NCBI GenBank assembly: GCA_964511405.1
Contig: CAZEFK010000036.1
Span: 1 to 41,010, forward strand
DNA: 41,010 bases
Source of the DNA: CAZEFK01 sp964511405
GTDB lineage: Bacteria > Pseudomonadota > Alphaproteobacteria > Elsterales > Elsteraceae
Reading direction: 5' to 3'
The notes under the pieces are model-generated. The model saw nothing but the letters and a program-made list of their open reading frames with translations. It was not told where the DNA came from and ran no database searches. Shown here piece after piece: positions 19,615 to 26,103 of the stretch. How positions within the stretch are numbered: the stretch's first letter is position 1; each line of letters starts with the position of its first letter. The position numbers and the translations under genes were made by a program.

Positions 19615-19690
19615 CGTCGCTGGCAGTTCAGGGGCGGCCCGCCCATATTGGCGGGGAGATCCACGCGCCGGTCGGTTCAGGAGCGCCGCG

Positions 19691-20086
19691 ATGACGGTCG
19701 AAAGCGGATACCGCCTGTTCGTCGATGGACCGATGCAGCCGCAGCTGCCCGCGCGAGGGCGCTATTCGACCGATAAAGAAGCCCTGGCTGCCCTGATCGA
19801 CAGCCTCGTGGCGGCCATGCATCCGCGCGAGATCTGGCTGTTCGGCAGCCGCGCGCGCGGCGATCATACCGAGTACAGCGACTGGGACCTGTTTCTCACG
19901 TTCGATGGCGCGCTGGAAGAGCGGGACTACTGTCGGGCCTACGAGGCGGCGGCGGCGACCGCGCTTCCTTGCGATCTGATGCTCTGCGACGCCCGGGAGT
20001 TCGTCGACTACCGCGATGTCGCCGGCTCGCTGTCGGAGATCGTGGCGCGCGAAGGTCATCGGGTGTACCAGCGGCCGGAGTCATGA
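19691..20086 (+). CDS. Nucleotidyltransferase (MNT) domain protein
   Basis: A 131-residue protein with the polymerase-beta-type minimal nucleotidyltransferase motif: G52-S-R-A-R-G followed by S63-D-W-D-L (D64 and D66 are the metal ligands), with a third acidic strand at CDLMLC. AGGAG lies eight bases before the ATG. Its stop overlaps the start of the next gene (ATGA). MNT proteins next to HEPN proteins form toxin-antitoxin pairs in which the MNT protein neutralises the HEPN RNase, in studied cases by adding AMP to it. The order MNT then HEPN and the overlap fit such a pair. The protein is longer at the N terminus than the smallest MNT antitoxins (about 45 residues before the GS motif). Confidence 0.8.
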   Translation: MTVESGYRLFVDGPMQPQLPARGRYSTDKEALAALIDSLVAAMHPREIWLFGSRARGDHTEYSDWDLFLTFDGALEERDYCRAYEAAAATALPCDLMLCDAREFVDYRDVAGSLSEIVAREGHRVYQRPES

Positions 20087-20427
20087 CGTCCCCACAGTCC
20101 GCCGATCGGCGCTGGCGGGTTATCGACGCTTATCTTGAGATCGTGGCTGACGATCTGCAGGCTGCCCGCATGACGCAGCTGAGCGTGCCACGAGTAGCGG
20201 CCCTCTCGCTGGCGCAGGCTGCGGAAAAGGCGACCCGGGCGCTGATCATCGCGGCATCGACAAGCGGCTACGCAACCAGCCGCAAAGGCGCCGCCGGTGC
20301 CAATGGCTCCGCAGGAGCGGCACGACGGGCAGGAGCGCTGAGGACCGCGACCGGCTGCAGAACGATGCGGCTGCTGCCGGCGCCGGCGCGCAGGCTGCCA
20401 CCCAGGGCAGCCGCGTGTCGCCCTTGA
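20083..20427 (+). CDS. HEPN-like partner of the MNT protein, possibly decayed
   Basis: A 114-residue frame that begins inside the stop of the MNT gene (ATGA). Residues 1-65 look like the first half of a HEPN domain, with the family helix LAQAAEKATRALIIA. After about residue 68 the composition changes to Ala/Arg/Gly-rich sequence with no HEPN look, and I do not find the R-x4-6-H ribonuclease motif. A frame change or replacement near 20255-20280 would explain this; the alternative frame reads GIDKRLRNQ there but also shows no clear motif. So this is either an inactive HEPN-like partner or the remains of a toxin gene next to an intact antitoxin. It ends 32 bases before soxR, which is on the other strand. 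Confidence 0.45.
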   Translation: MTSPQSADRRWRVIDAYLEIVADDLQAARMTQLSVPRVAALSLAQAAEKATRALIIAASTSGYATSRKGAAGANGSAGAARRAGALRTATGCRTMRLLPAPARRLPPRAAACRP

Positions 20428-20459
20428 ACCCGTTGAGTCTCATCGCGGCTCAGGCGAAA

Positions 20460-20921
20460 TCATGCCTCGGCCTTGGGCTCCGCCGTGCCGTCGCGCAGCA
20501 GCACGGCGCCGGTGCCCTCGGCTGCCAGATGGTCGTCGGCGTTGAAGATCTGGCAGCTGTCGATCGACAGGCAGCCGCAGCCGATACATTGGGCCAACCT
20601 CGTCCGCAGCCGCTCGAGCCGCAGAATGCGGCGATCGAGGTCGGCAGCCCAGCGACTCGACAGCTGCTCCCAATCGCCACGCGAGGGCGCCCGGCCGTTC
20701 GGTAGCGCCGCCAGCGCCCGGCCGACTTCGGCCAGCGCGATGCCGAGCTCCTGCGCCACTTGGATCAAGGCCACCCGGCGCAGCACGTCGCGGTCGTACC
20801 GGCGCTGATTGCCAGCCGTCCGCTGGCTGCGGATCAATCCCTTGCGCTCGTAGAAATGAAGCGCCGACACCGTCAGGCCGCTGCGCGCCGCCACCTCGCC
20901 GACCGTCAGCTCCCGGGCCAT
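20460..20921 (-). CDS. soxR: Redox-sensing MerR-family regulator SoxR
   Basis: A 153-residue cytoplasmic regulator. The N terminus has a winged helix (LTVGEVAARSGLTVSALHFY, RRYDRDVLRRVALI), then a dimerisation helix, and the [2Fe-2S] ligands C112, C115, C117 and C123 in the exact C-x2-C-x-C-x5-C arrangement. Oxidation of the cluster by superoxide or redox-cycling compounds turns SoxR into an activator. AGGGGA lies eight bases before the ATG. It is divergent from an MFS exporter, with an 18-bp SoxR-type palindrome between. In most non-enteric bacteria SoxR has no soxS partner and directly activates transporter and oxidoreductase genes, which is what this layout suggests. Confidence 0.96.
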   Translation of the reverse strand: MARELTVGEVAARSGLTVSALHFYERKGLIRSQRTAGNQRRYDRDVLRRVALIQVAQELGIALAEVGRALAALPNGRAPSRGDWEQLSSRWAADLDRRILRLERLRTRLAQCIGCGCLSIDSCQIFNADDHLAAEGTGAVLLRDGTAEPKAEA

Positions 20922-20937
20922 CGCGGATTCCCCTTTA

Positions 20938-20955
20938 CCTCAACATAAGTTGAGG
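20938..20955. promoter_or_regulatory. SoxR box between soxR and the MFS exporter
   Basis: The 18-bp sequence CCTCAACATAAGTTGAGG has perfect 7-bp arms and matches the length and the CCTCAA...TTGAGG arms of the soxS operator of E. coli. Facing the exporter, TTTACC at 20934-20939 can serve as -35; with the long 19-bp spacer typical of SoxR promoters a weak -10 (TAGCCA, 20959-20964) follows. The overlong spacer is how SoxR-dependent promoters stay silent until the activated protein untwists them. The position also suits autoregulation of soxR. Confidence 0.88.
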
Positions 20956-20994
20956 TTGTAGCCATAGAACCGGGATCGCAATGGGGACATCGAC

Positions 20995-22389
20995 ATGACC
21001 GAGGTCGTGCGCACCGGCAGCTGGCGCGAGCTGGGGCAATCGGGCGAGCTCGGCCGGTTCGTGCTGCTGTGCCTGGGCGTGTGGCTGCATGCGGCGGACA
21101 GCTTGGTCACGGCGACGCTGGTGCCGGCGATCGTCGGCGACATCGGCGGGCTCGCCTATGTCGGGTGGACGATCTTGCTCTACCAGATCGGTGCCATCGT
21201 CGCCGGTGCGGCAACGGCGCGGCTGTGCCGTCGGACCGGTGCCAAACGCGTGCTCGGTGCGGCCGCGCTGCTCTATGGCGCGGGTTGCGTGGCGGCCGGA
21301 CTGGCGCCTGACATGGCGGTGCTGCTGGCCGCGCGCCTGGTCCAGGGCGTCGGCGGCGGCGTGCTGGTTGCGCTGAGCTATGTGGTGGTCCAGCGATCGT
21401 TCCCCGAGCATCTGTGGAGCCGCCTGTTCGGTATCCAGGCGGCGATCTGGGGGGCGGGCTCGCTGCCGGGGCCGCTGATCGGCGGTCTCTTCGTCGCGCT
21501 TGGCGACTGGCGCCTGGCATTCTGGTGCTTCGCGCTGCAGGCGGGGCTGCTGTGGACCCTGGCCATTTGGCGACTGGCGCCGGAACCGCCGATGCCGGAA
21601 AGCGGCGAGCGCTTGCCGCTGATGCCGGTGCTGGCCATGTCGGCGGCGGCGCTGATGATCGCCGAAGCGGGCGTCACCGGGCGGCTTGCGCCATCGATCC
21701 TCTTGTGCCTGGGCGGGATCGGCCTGCTGTGGGCCGCAGTCGCGCGTGACGGCCAGTCGGCCCATCGGATGTTTCCCAGACAGAGCCTGGATGTCCGCCA
21801 CCCCGTCGGGGCGGGACTCGTCATGGTGCTCGCGCTGTCGGCCTCGACGGTCGGCTTCTGGGCCTATGGGCCGCTGCTCCTGGCGATCCTGTTCGGCACC
21901 AATCCGCTGCTCTCGGGCTACATCTTGGCCGGTGGGTCGATCAGCTGGAGCGTGGCTACCCTGGCGGTATCAGGCGCGCCCCTGTCGGCGGACCGGCGGC
22001 TGATCCGCCTGGGCACGGGCCTGGTCGCGGCCGCCGTCGCCGGCCTCGCCGTCGCCGTGCCGGCCGGCTCCTTTGCCGGCATGGTCGCCTGCTCGTTGCT
22101 TCAAGGGACGGGCTTCGGCCTGTGCTGGCCGTCGATCCTGCAGCGCATGGTTCAGCAAGCCGACGAGCCCGAGCGCCCGCTCGCCGCCGCCGCGCCCAGC
22201 ACCGTCCAGCGCATCGGCTATGCCGTCGGTGCGGCCGCGACCGGGATCGCCGCCAATGCCTCGGGCCTGGCCGAAGGCATCTCGGTCGAGGCGGCGCGCG
22301 CCGCCGGGTTCTGGGTCTTCGCCGGCTTCCTGCCTGTACTGGCCCTCGGCCTGGCCGCTGCCTGGCGGTTCACGGCAGAGGCGCGGTAG
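20995..22389 (+). CDS. MFS exporter (DHA2/EmrB-like), probably SoxR-activated
   Basis: A 464-residue inner-membrane protein with twelve to fourteen hydrophobic segments. Family features include an acidic residue in the first helix (WLHAADSLVTATLVPAI), the loop 2-3 motif A region (CRRTGAKRVLGAAALL), and the motif C-like helix (AIWGAGSLPGPLIGGL). The length and order suit drug/H+ antiporters of the DHA2 group. A GGGGA lies about nine bases before the ATG at 20995. The gene starts 39 bases after a SoxR box, so it is likely induced by redox-cycling compounds and may expel them. No outer-membrane or adaptor partner is adjacent. Confidence 0.9.
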   Translation: MTEVVRTGSWRELGQSGELGRFVLLCLGVWLHAADSLVTATLVPAIVGDIGGLAYVGWTILLYQIGAIVAGAATARLCRRTGAKRVLGAAALLYGAGCVAAGLAPDMAVLLAARLVQGVGGGVLVALSYVVVQRSFPEHLWSRLFGIQAAIWGAGSLPGPLIGGLFVALGDWRLAFWCFALQAGLLWTLAIWRLAPEPPMPESGERLPLMPVLAMSAAALMIAEAGVTGRLAPSILLCLGGIGLLWAAVARDGQSAHRMFPRQSLDVRHPVGAGLVMVLALSASTVGFWAYGPLLLAILFGTNPLLSGYILAGGSISWSVATLAVSGAPLSADRRLIRLGTGLVAAAVAGLAVAVPAGSFAGMVACSLLQGTGFGLCWPSILQRMVQQADEPERPLAAAAPSTVQRIGYAVGAAATGIAANASGLAEGISVEAARAAGFWVFAGFLPVLALGLAAAWRFTAEAR

Positions 22390-22407
22390 CGCCTAGGCCG
22401 GATATCG

Positions 22408-23421
22408 TCAATCCCGCTTCAACCGACGATCCCGCCACAACTCCGCCGCCAGCGCGTCTGCCTCGGCCGGATCCTTCGCCCGCCCGGCGACCCGCAGCGC
22501 GATCGCCGCTGACCCGATCACGGTCGCGACCGCCGCCGGATCGTCCGCGCTGCCGTCCCACACGCCCGCAAAGTGCTCGATCGACGGCGCCACCGCGCCG
22601 GCCCGCGCGCCCGGCAGCAGGGCCGGCCAGTCCTCGGCCCACGGGCCCGCCTGGGGATCCCAGCCCTGCAGCGCGACCGGCTTGCCCGGCAGGCGCTCGG
22701 CCTCGCCGCCGGCTCCCTTGGTCACGGCCAGGCGCCGGCCGAGCCGTTCGGCGACGCCCAGATGCAGGGCGATGTAGGGCGGGTGGAACACCCCATCGAA
22801 GCCCGCCGCGGCCGCAGCCGGGTCGAGCAGGCGCGCCACCGTGTTGATCGGCGAGCGCAGCCCCAGGATGCCGCGCATGGTCAACAGCCGATCGAGGCCC
22901 GGCGCCAAGGTTTCCAACGCCAGCACGGCCAGGCCGCCGCGGTCGAGGTCGGCCCGCGCGGCATCGGCGTCGGGCGCCGGCGCCAAGCCCATCGCCGCCT
23001 TGGCCGGACCGAACCAGGCCCGTCCGGGACCGCCCAGCGGCCCGTGCAGCACCACCCGCAGGCCGGCCTGGGCGACCAGCCGGGCCGCCAGCAGGAACCA
23101 GGGCAGCCCCCGGGTGCGGCCGTCGGCATAGCTCGGCCAGTCGAGATCGGCGCGAAGGCCCGGCAACGGCAGGCCGGCATGGGCTCGCGCGGCCTCGACC
23201 AGGCCCGTGACCTCGTCGGGCGACTCGCCGCGATAGCGCAGCAGCATCAGGAAGGCCCCAACCTGCTCGGGCAGCACCGACCCGGCCAGGACCAGGCCCA
23301 GCGCGTCCCGCGCCTCCGCCCGGGTCAGCGCCCGGCTGCGGCCGGGGCCGCGGCCGAGGGCCCGCACATAGGGCGCGAAGGGATGGGTGTCGTGGGGAGC
23401 GTCGTCGAGCGTGTCGGCCAC
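22408..23421 (-). CDS. TrpD2/YbiB-like glycosyl transferase family protein
   Basis: A 337-residue protein related to anthranilate phosphoribosyltransferase (TrpD) but of the TrpD2/YbiB branch. The N-terminal helical domain has LTRAEARDALGLVLAG and FLMLLRYRGESPDEVTG; the C-terminal domain has LRSPINTVARLLDP and GVFHPPYIALHLGVAE. E. coli YbiB has no TrpD activity and binds nucleic acid, so tryptophan synthesis is not implied. The start is the GTG at 23421, with GGGAGG nine bases upstream; it overlaps the TAG of the DMT gene by one base, so the two are translationally coupled. A longer open frame continues upstream but only as an antisense-type reading of the DMT gene. Confidence 0.82.
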   Translation of the reverse strand: MADTLDDAPHDTHPFAPYVRALGRGPGRSRALTRAEARDALGLVLAGSVLPEQVGAFLMLLRYRGESPDEVTGLVEAARAHAGLPLPGLRADLDWPSYADGRTRGLPWFLLAARLVAQAGLRVVLHGPLGGPGRAWFGPAKAAMGLAPAPDADAARADLDRGGLAVLALETLAPGLDRLLTMRGILGLRSPINTVARLLDPAAAAAGFDGVFHPPYIALHLGVAERLGRRLAVTKGAGGEAERLPGKPVALQGWDPQAGPWAEDWPALLPGARAGAVAPSIEHFAGVWDGSADDPAAVATVIGSAAIALRVAGRAKDPAEADALAAELWRDRRLKRD

Positions 23422-24311
23422 TATGCCGAACCTCCCTTCCGGCCGCCGTCCGCGCGCAGCGAATAGAGGCCGCTGGCCACGACCAGGGCGCCGCCCAGCC
23501 AGATCGTCGACGGCGGGGTGCTGCCGAAGGCCAGCAGGCCGATCGCGCTGGCCCACAGGATCTGGGTGTAGGAGAACGGCGCCAGCAGCGTGGCGCGGCC
23601 GCTGCGATAGCCCATGATGAGAAGGGTTTGCCCCAACAGCAGCAGGCCGCCGCCCACGGCGGCCCAGATCCACTCGCCCGTGGTCGGCGCGGTCCAGGCG
23701 TGCACCGCCGGCACCACGCCGACGGCGGTGCCCATCAGGCCGGTCCACACCAGCGTGGCACCGGTCGACGGCCCGATCCGCTGCTTGCGGGTCAGCACCA
23801 GCCCGGCTGCCCAGAATGACGCCGATGCCAATGGCAGCAGGGTCGCCGGCGTGAAGGACGCGGTGCCGGGCTGGATGATCCAGATCACCCCGCCGAAGCC
23901 GACCGCCAGCGCCGCCCAGCGGCGCCAGCCGACCCGCTCGGCCAGGACCAGGATCGATAGGATCGTGACCAGGAAGGGCGAGACGAAGCCGATGACCGTG
24001 GCCTCGGCGATGGGCAGGTAGGCCAGCGCCGAGACGAAGAACACGCCCGACGCGAACATGCACAACCCACGCGCAGCCAGCACGCCGGTGCCGGGGCCGA
24101 CCAGGGTGCGGCTGCCGACGCGGACCGCCAGCGGCCCCACCAGGACCGTGAAGGTCAGATAGCGGATCCAGATGATCTCGAACGACGACAGCGTCTCGGT
24201 CAGGTGCTTCGAGACGCCGTCCATCATCGAGAAGCACGCCATGGCCGCGACCACCAGCAGGACGGCGCGGCGCGGCTGGTCCGGCAGGGCGGTGCCGGAT
24301 GGATCGGCCAC
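23421..24311 (-). CDS. DMT-superfamily (EamA) transporter
   Basis: A 296-residue membrane protein with about ten hydrophobic segments and two EamA repeats (first MACFSMMDGVSKHL, second SASFWAAGLVLTRKQRIG). It ends RADGGRKGGSA, and its stop overlaps the GTG of the TrpD2-like gene. The start given is a GTG at 24311; no good ribosome site is seen, so an internal start is possible. It is not closely similar to the other DMT gene at 16086. The substrate is unknown; small-metabolite export is the usual role. Confidence 0.85.
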   Translation of the reverse strand: MADPSGTALPDQPRRAVLLVVAAMACFSMMDGVSKHLTETLSSFEIIWIRYLTFTVLVGPLAVRVGSRTLVGPGTGVLAARGLCMFASGVFFVSALAYLPIAEATVIGFVSPFLVTILSILVLAERVGWRRWAALAVGFGGVIWIIQPGTASFTPATLLPLASASFWAAGLVLTRKQRIGPSTGATLVWTGLMGTAVGVVPAVHAWTAPTTGEWIWAAVGGGLLLLGQTLLIMGYRSGRATLLAPFSYTQILWASAIGLLAFGSTPPSTIWLGGALVVASGLYSLRADGGRKGGSA

Positions 24312-24400
24312 GCGGGCCGCGGCCGGGCGCCCGCTGGTTGCAACCTGGGTAATGGGACGCCTCGTGGATCTCTGGTGCCGCTAGCCTGCCGCCGGCGCGC

Positions 24401-25072
24401 TCAGCCGCAAGCCGACAGCACGTCGCGGAGCTGGCCGGCGACATCGGCCGCGGCCGAGAAACGCCGCTCGAATACCGCCGACCCGATGGTGAAGGCATCC
24501 GCCCCGGCTGTCGCCAGGGCGGCGATGCGGCCGGGGCTGTCGACCGATCCGGCGACGATCAGCATGCCGTCCAGCGCCGCGCGCGCCGCCCGCACCAGGG
24601 CCAAAGGATCGGCGTCCTCGGCCCGGTAGGCGAGCAGATCGACCCCGGCGCAGCCCATGGCCCGGACCCGGCGGCAGTCGGCGGCGATCGCCTCGGGCGT
24701 GCCGTGCAGCCGGGTCGGGTGGCCGACCGGGCGGCCGACGAACGGATAATAGCGCACGTCCGAGCCGGCCAGCACCGCCAGGCTCTCCTCGACGGCGACG
24801 CCGCCGCACAGCCCGTCGACCCCGATCGAGCGGGCGAAGTGCGCGGTCTGGACCTGCCGGTCGACGTCACCGTCGACCATCTCCAGATAGCTGCGCGCGC
24901 CCGCCGCCCGGATCCGGCGGTTGAGCTCGGCCAGGGTCGCGGGATCGGCGCCGATGTCCTTGAAGCCGATGTGCCCGAGGCCCAGCGGTGCGATGCGGTC
25001 GACGACGTCCAGGCAATCCGGGACGGTGTGGTCGCCCGCGGTCAGCATGAAGATGAACGCGCACTGGGCCAT
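24401..25072 (-). CDS. TIM-barrel protein of the ribulose-phosphate-binding type
   Basis: A 223-residue protein that reads as a beta/alpha barrel. It starts FIFMLTAGDHTVPDCLDV and continues GHIGFKDIGADP, YLEMVDGD, GLCGGVAVEES, YYPFVGRPVGHP and GVDLLAYRAED. Near the C terminus VAGSVDSP and GADAFTIGSAVF form the Gly-rich phosphate-gripping turns seen in HisA, TrpF and related isomerases. I recognise this as a conserved but poorly characterised family and cannot name the reaction. The ATG is at 25072 with no strong Shine-Dalgarno. Several palindromes lie directly upstream (25086-25153), so transcription may be controlled there. About 90 bases separate its end from the DMT gene start region, so it may or may not share a transcript. 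Confidence 0.7.
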   Translation of the reverse strand: MAQCAFIFMLTAGDHTVPDCLDVVDRIAPLGLGHIGFKDIGADPATLAELNRRIRAAGARSYLEMVDGDVDRQVQTAHFARSIGVDGLCGGVAVEESLAVLAGSDVRYYPFVGRPVGHPTRLHGTPEAIAADCRRVRAMGCAGVDLLAYRAEDADPLALVRAARAALDGMLIVAGSVDSPGRIAALATAGADAFTIGSAVFERRFSAAADVAGQLRDVLSACG

Positions 25073-25085
25073 GGCCCGAGGCTGC

Positions 25086-25153
25086 GGCGCCGGCCGGCGC
25101 CTGTCAATCGCCGATCGGCCAATGTCATGGTGACAATTGGCCTAGGCGCCAAT
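25086..25153. promoter_or_regulatory. Nested palindromes upstream of the TIM-barrel gene
   Basis: Three inverted repeats lie in 68 bases. GGCGCCGGCCGGCGCC at 25086-25101 is a perfect 16-bp palindrome. At 25117-25142 GGCCAATGTCA pairs with TGACAATTGGCC around TGG. At 25136-25153 ATTGGC and GCCAAT flank CTAGGC. The second and third share an arm and so are mutually exclusive as hairpins. They could terminate the upstream small lipoprotein transcript, act as an operator for the TIM-barrel gene, or both. No T-run follows on the minus strand, which favours an operator. Confidence 0.4.
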
Positions 25154-25161
25154 CGCGGGCG

Positions 25162-25350
25162 TCAGTCGCGCCAGCCCCAGCCGCGATGCCAGTCGTGGTC
25201 GCGCCAGCCCCAGCCATGGTGGTGCCAGTCGTCGCGGTCGCGATAGGCGACATAGGTGCCCTCCGGCTCGTAGACGCAGGCCGTGCCGGTCAGCGCAACC
25301 ACGGCCAGCATCGCGGCCGTTGCCAGGGGCTTCAATCGCAGGGGGCGCAT
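25162..25350 (-). CDS. Small secreted or lipoprotein-like protein with His/Trp/Asp-rich tail
   Basis: A 62-residue protein. It begins with a basic N terminus and a hydrophobic signal (LATAAMLAVVALTGTAC), where Cys25 could be a lipidation site although the preceding residues (G-T-A) are not an ideal lipobox. The mature part is short and ends in repeated aromatic and charged units (DDWHHHGWGWRDHDWHRGWG), a composition seen in small envelope proteins, possibly metal-binding. GAGGACG lies about ten bases before the ATG. It stands alone between DUF29 and the palindrome block. No function is assigned. Confidence 0.6.
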   Translation of the reverse strand: MRPLRLKPLATAAMLAVVALTGTACVYEPEGTYVAYRDRDDWHHHGWGWRDHDWHRGWGWRD

Positions 25351-25456
25351 GGGAAGACGTCCTCGGGCGGGATGCCCGCGCCCTGGGATCTGGGCACGCT
25401 GCCCGCGGCTGAAAACGGCCGCAAGCCTTTAACTTTTCGTCAGATTTCAGCCAGGG

Positions 25457-25927
25457 TCACACGGGCACCGGCCACCAGTCGGGATCGAGCACCTGGTCGA
25501 CGCTGTAGGGGCAGGCCGCGGGCAGGGCCGCCTCGCCGGCCGCCGGCCCCAGCGCGGCCAAGGCCGCGCGGCGGGCCGTCGACCAATGGCGGTCCAGCCC
25601 GTCTTCCCGCAAGCGCACGGCCAGGCTGGGGCTGTCCTGGACGATCGCCCGGCAGCGGTCGCGCACCGCCACGATCGCCTGGCGCGTCGCGGCGAGGTCG
25701 GTGTCCGGGCCGGGCTGCGCCAGCCGAATCAGCTGCTCCAGGAGATGGATGGTCTCGGCGCCCAGGGCATAGGCGTCCTTGCGCCCCATGCTCTCCACCG
25801 CCTCGGCCAAGTTCTCCAGGTCGAGCGGAATATCCGCGCCCTCGGCCGCCAATTCGCGCATGCGGGCAGCCTGGTCCTGGGTCCAGGCATAGAAGTCGTA
25901 TTCGTCATAGGTCGGCGTTGCGGACAT
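25457..25927 (-). CDS. DUF29 family protein
   Basis: A 156-residue protein with the features of DUF29: the N-terminal YDFYAWTQDQAARMRELA, the central LDLENLAEAVESMGRKDAYAL, helical middle, and the C-terminal ACPYSVDQVLDPDWWP. DUF29 proteins are small, helical, often multi-copy in cyanobacteria and alphaproteobacteria, and have no established function. It is divergent from the GAF/PAS histidine kinase, with 176 bases between. Confidence 0.88.
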   Translation of the reverse strand: MSATPTYDEYDFYAWTQDQAARMRELAAEGADIPLDLENLAEAVESMGRKDAYALGAETIHLLEQLIRLAQPGPDTDLAATRQAIVAVRDRCRAIVQDSPSLAVRLREDGLDRHWSTARRAALAALGPAAGEAALPAACPYSVDQVLDPDWWPVPV

Positions 25928-26029
25928 GCGTCGATCCCGTCCTATGGCGCTGGCCAGTCGTCACGGTCCGGCGGGAGCATACGACAGGGGGCAGGGCCGG
26001 AGCGAGTCGAATGCCGTGCCCTTGCTACT

Positions 26030-26045
26030 CGCGATGGTCATCGCG
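26030..26045. promoter_or_regulatory. Inverted repeat upstream of the GAF/PAS kinase
   Basis: CGCGATG and CATCGCG flank two bases (GT) in the 176-bp divergent region between DUF29 and the kinase gene. It lies about 58 bases before the kinase start, a suitable place for an operator. No flanking -35/-10 pair is convincing, and the assignment rests on symmetry alone. Confidence 0.25.
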
Positions 26046-26103
26046 CGAACTTCACCATTTCTTCAAAGATTAGACTCAAAGTCGGATGCAGGGGAGGAAT
26101 CGG

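Noticed and set aside
25405..25440. Hairpin GCGGC...GCCGC followed by T-rich sequence, as a plus-strand terminator
   Set aside because: No plus-strand gene ends upstream, and on the minus strand no T-run follows the stem.
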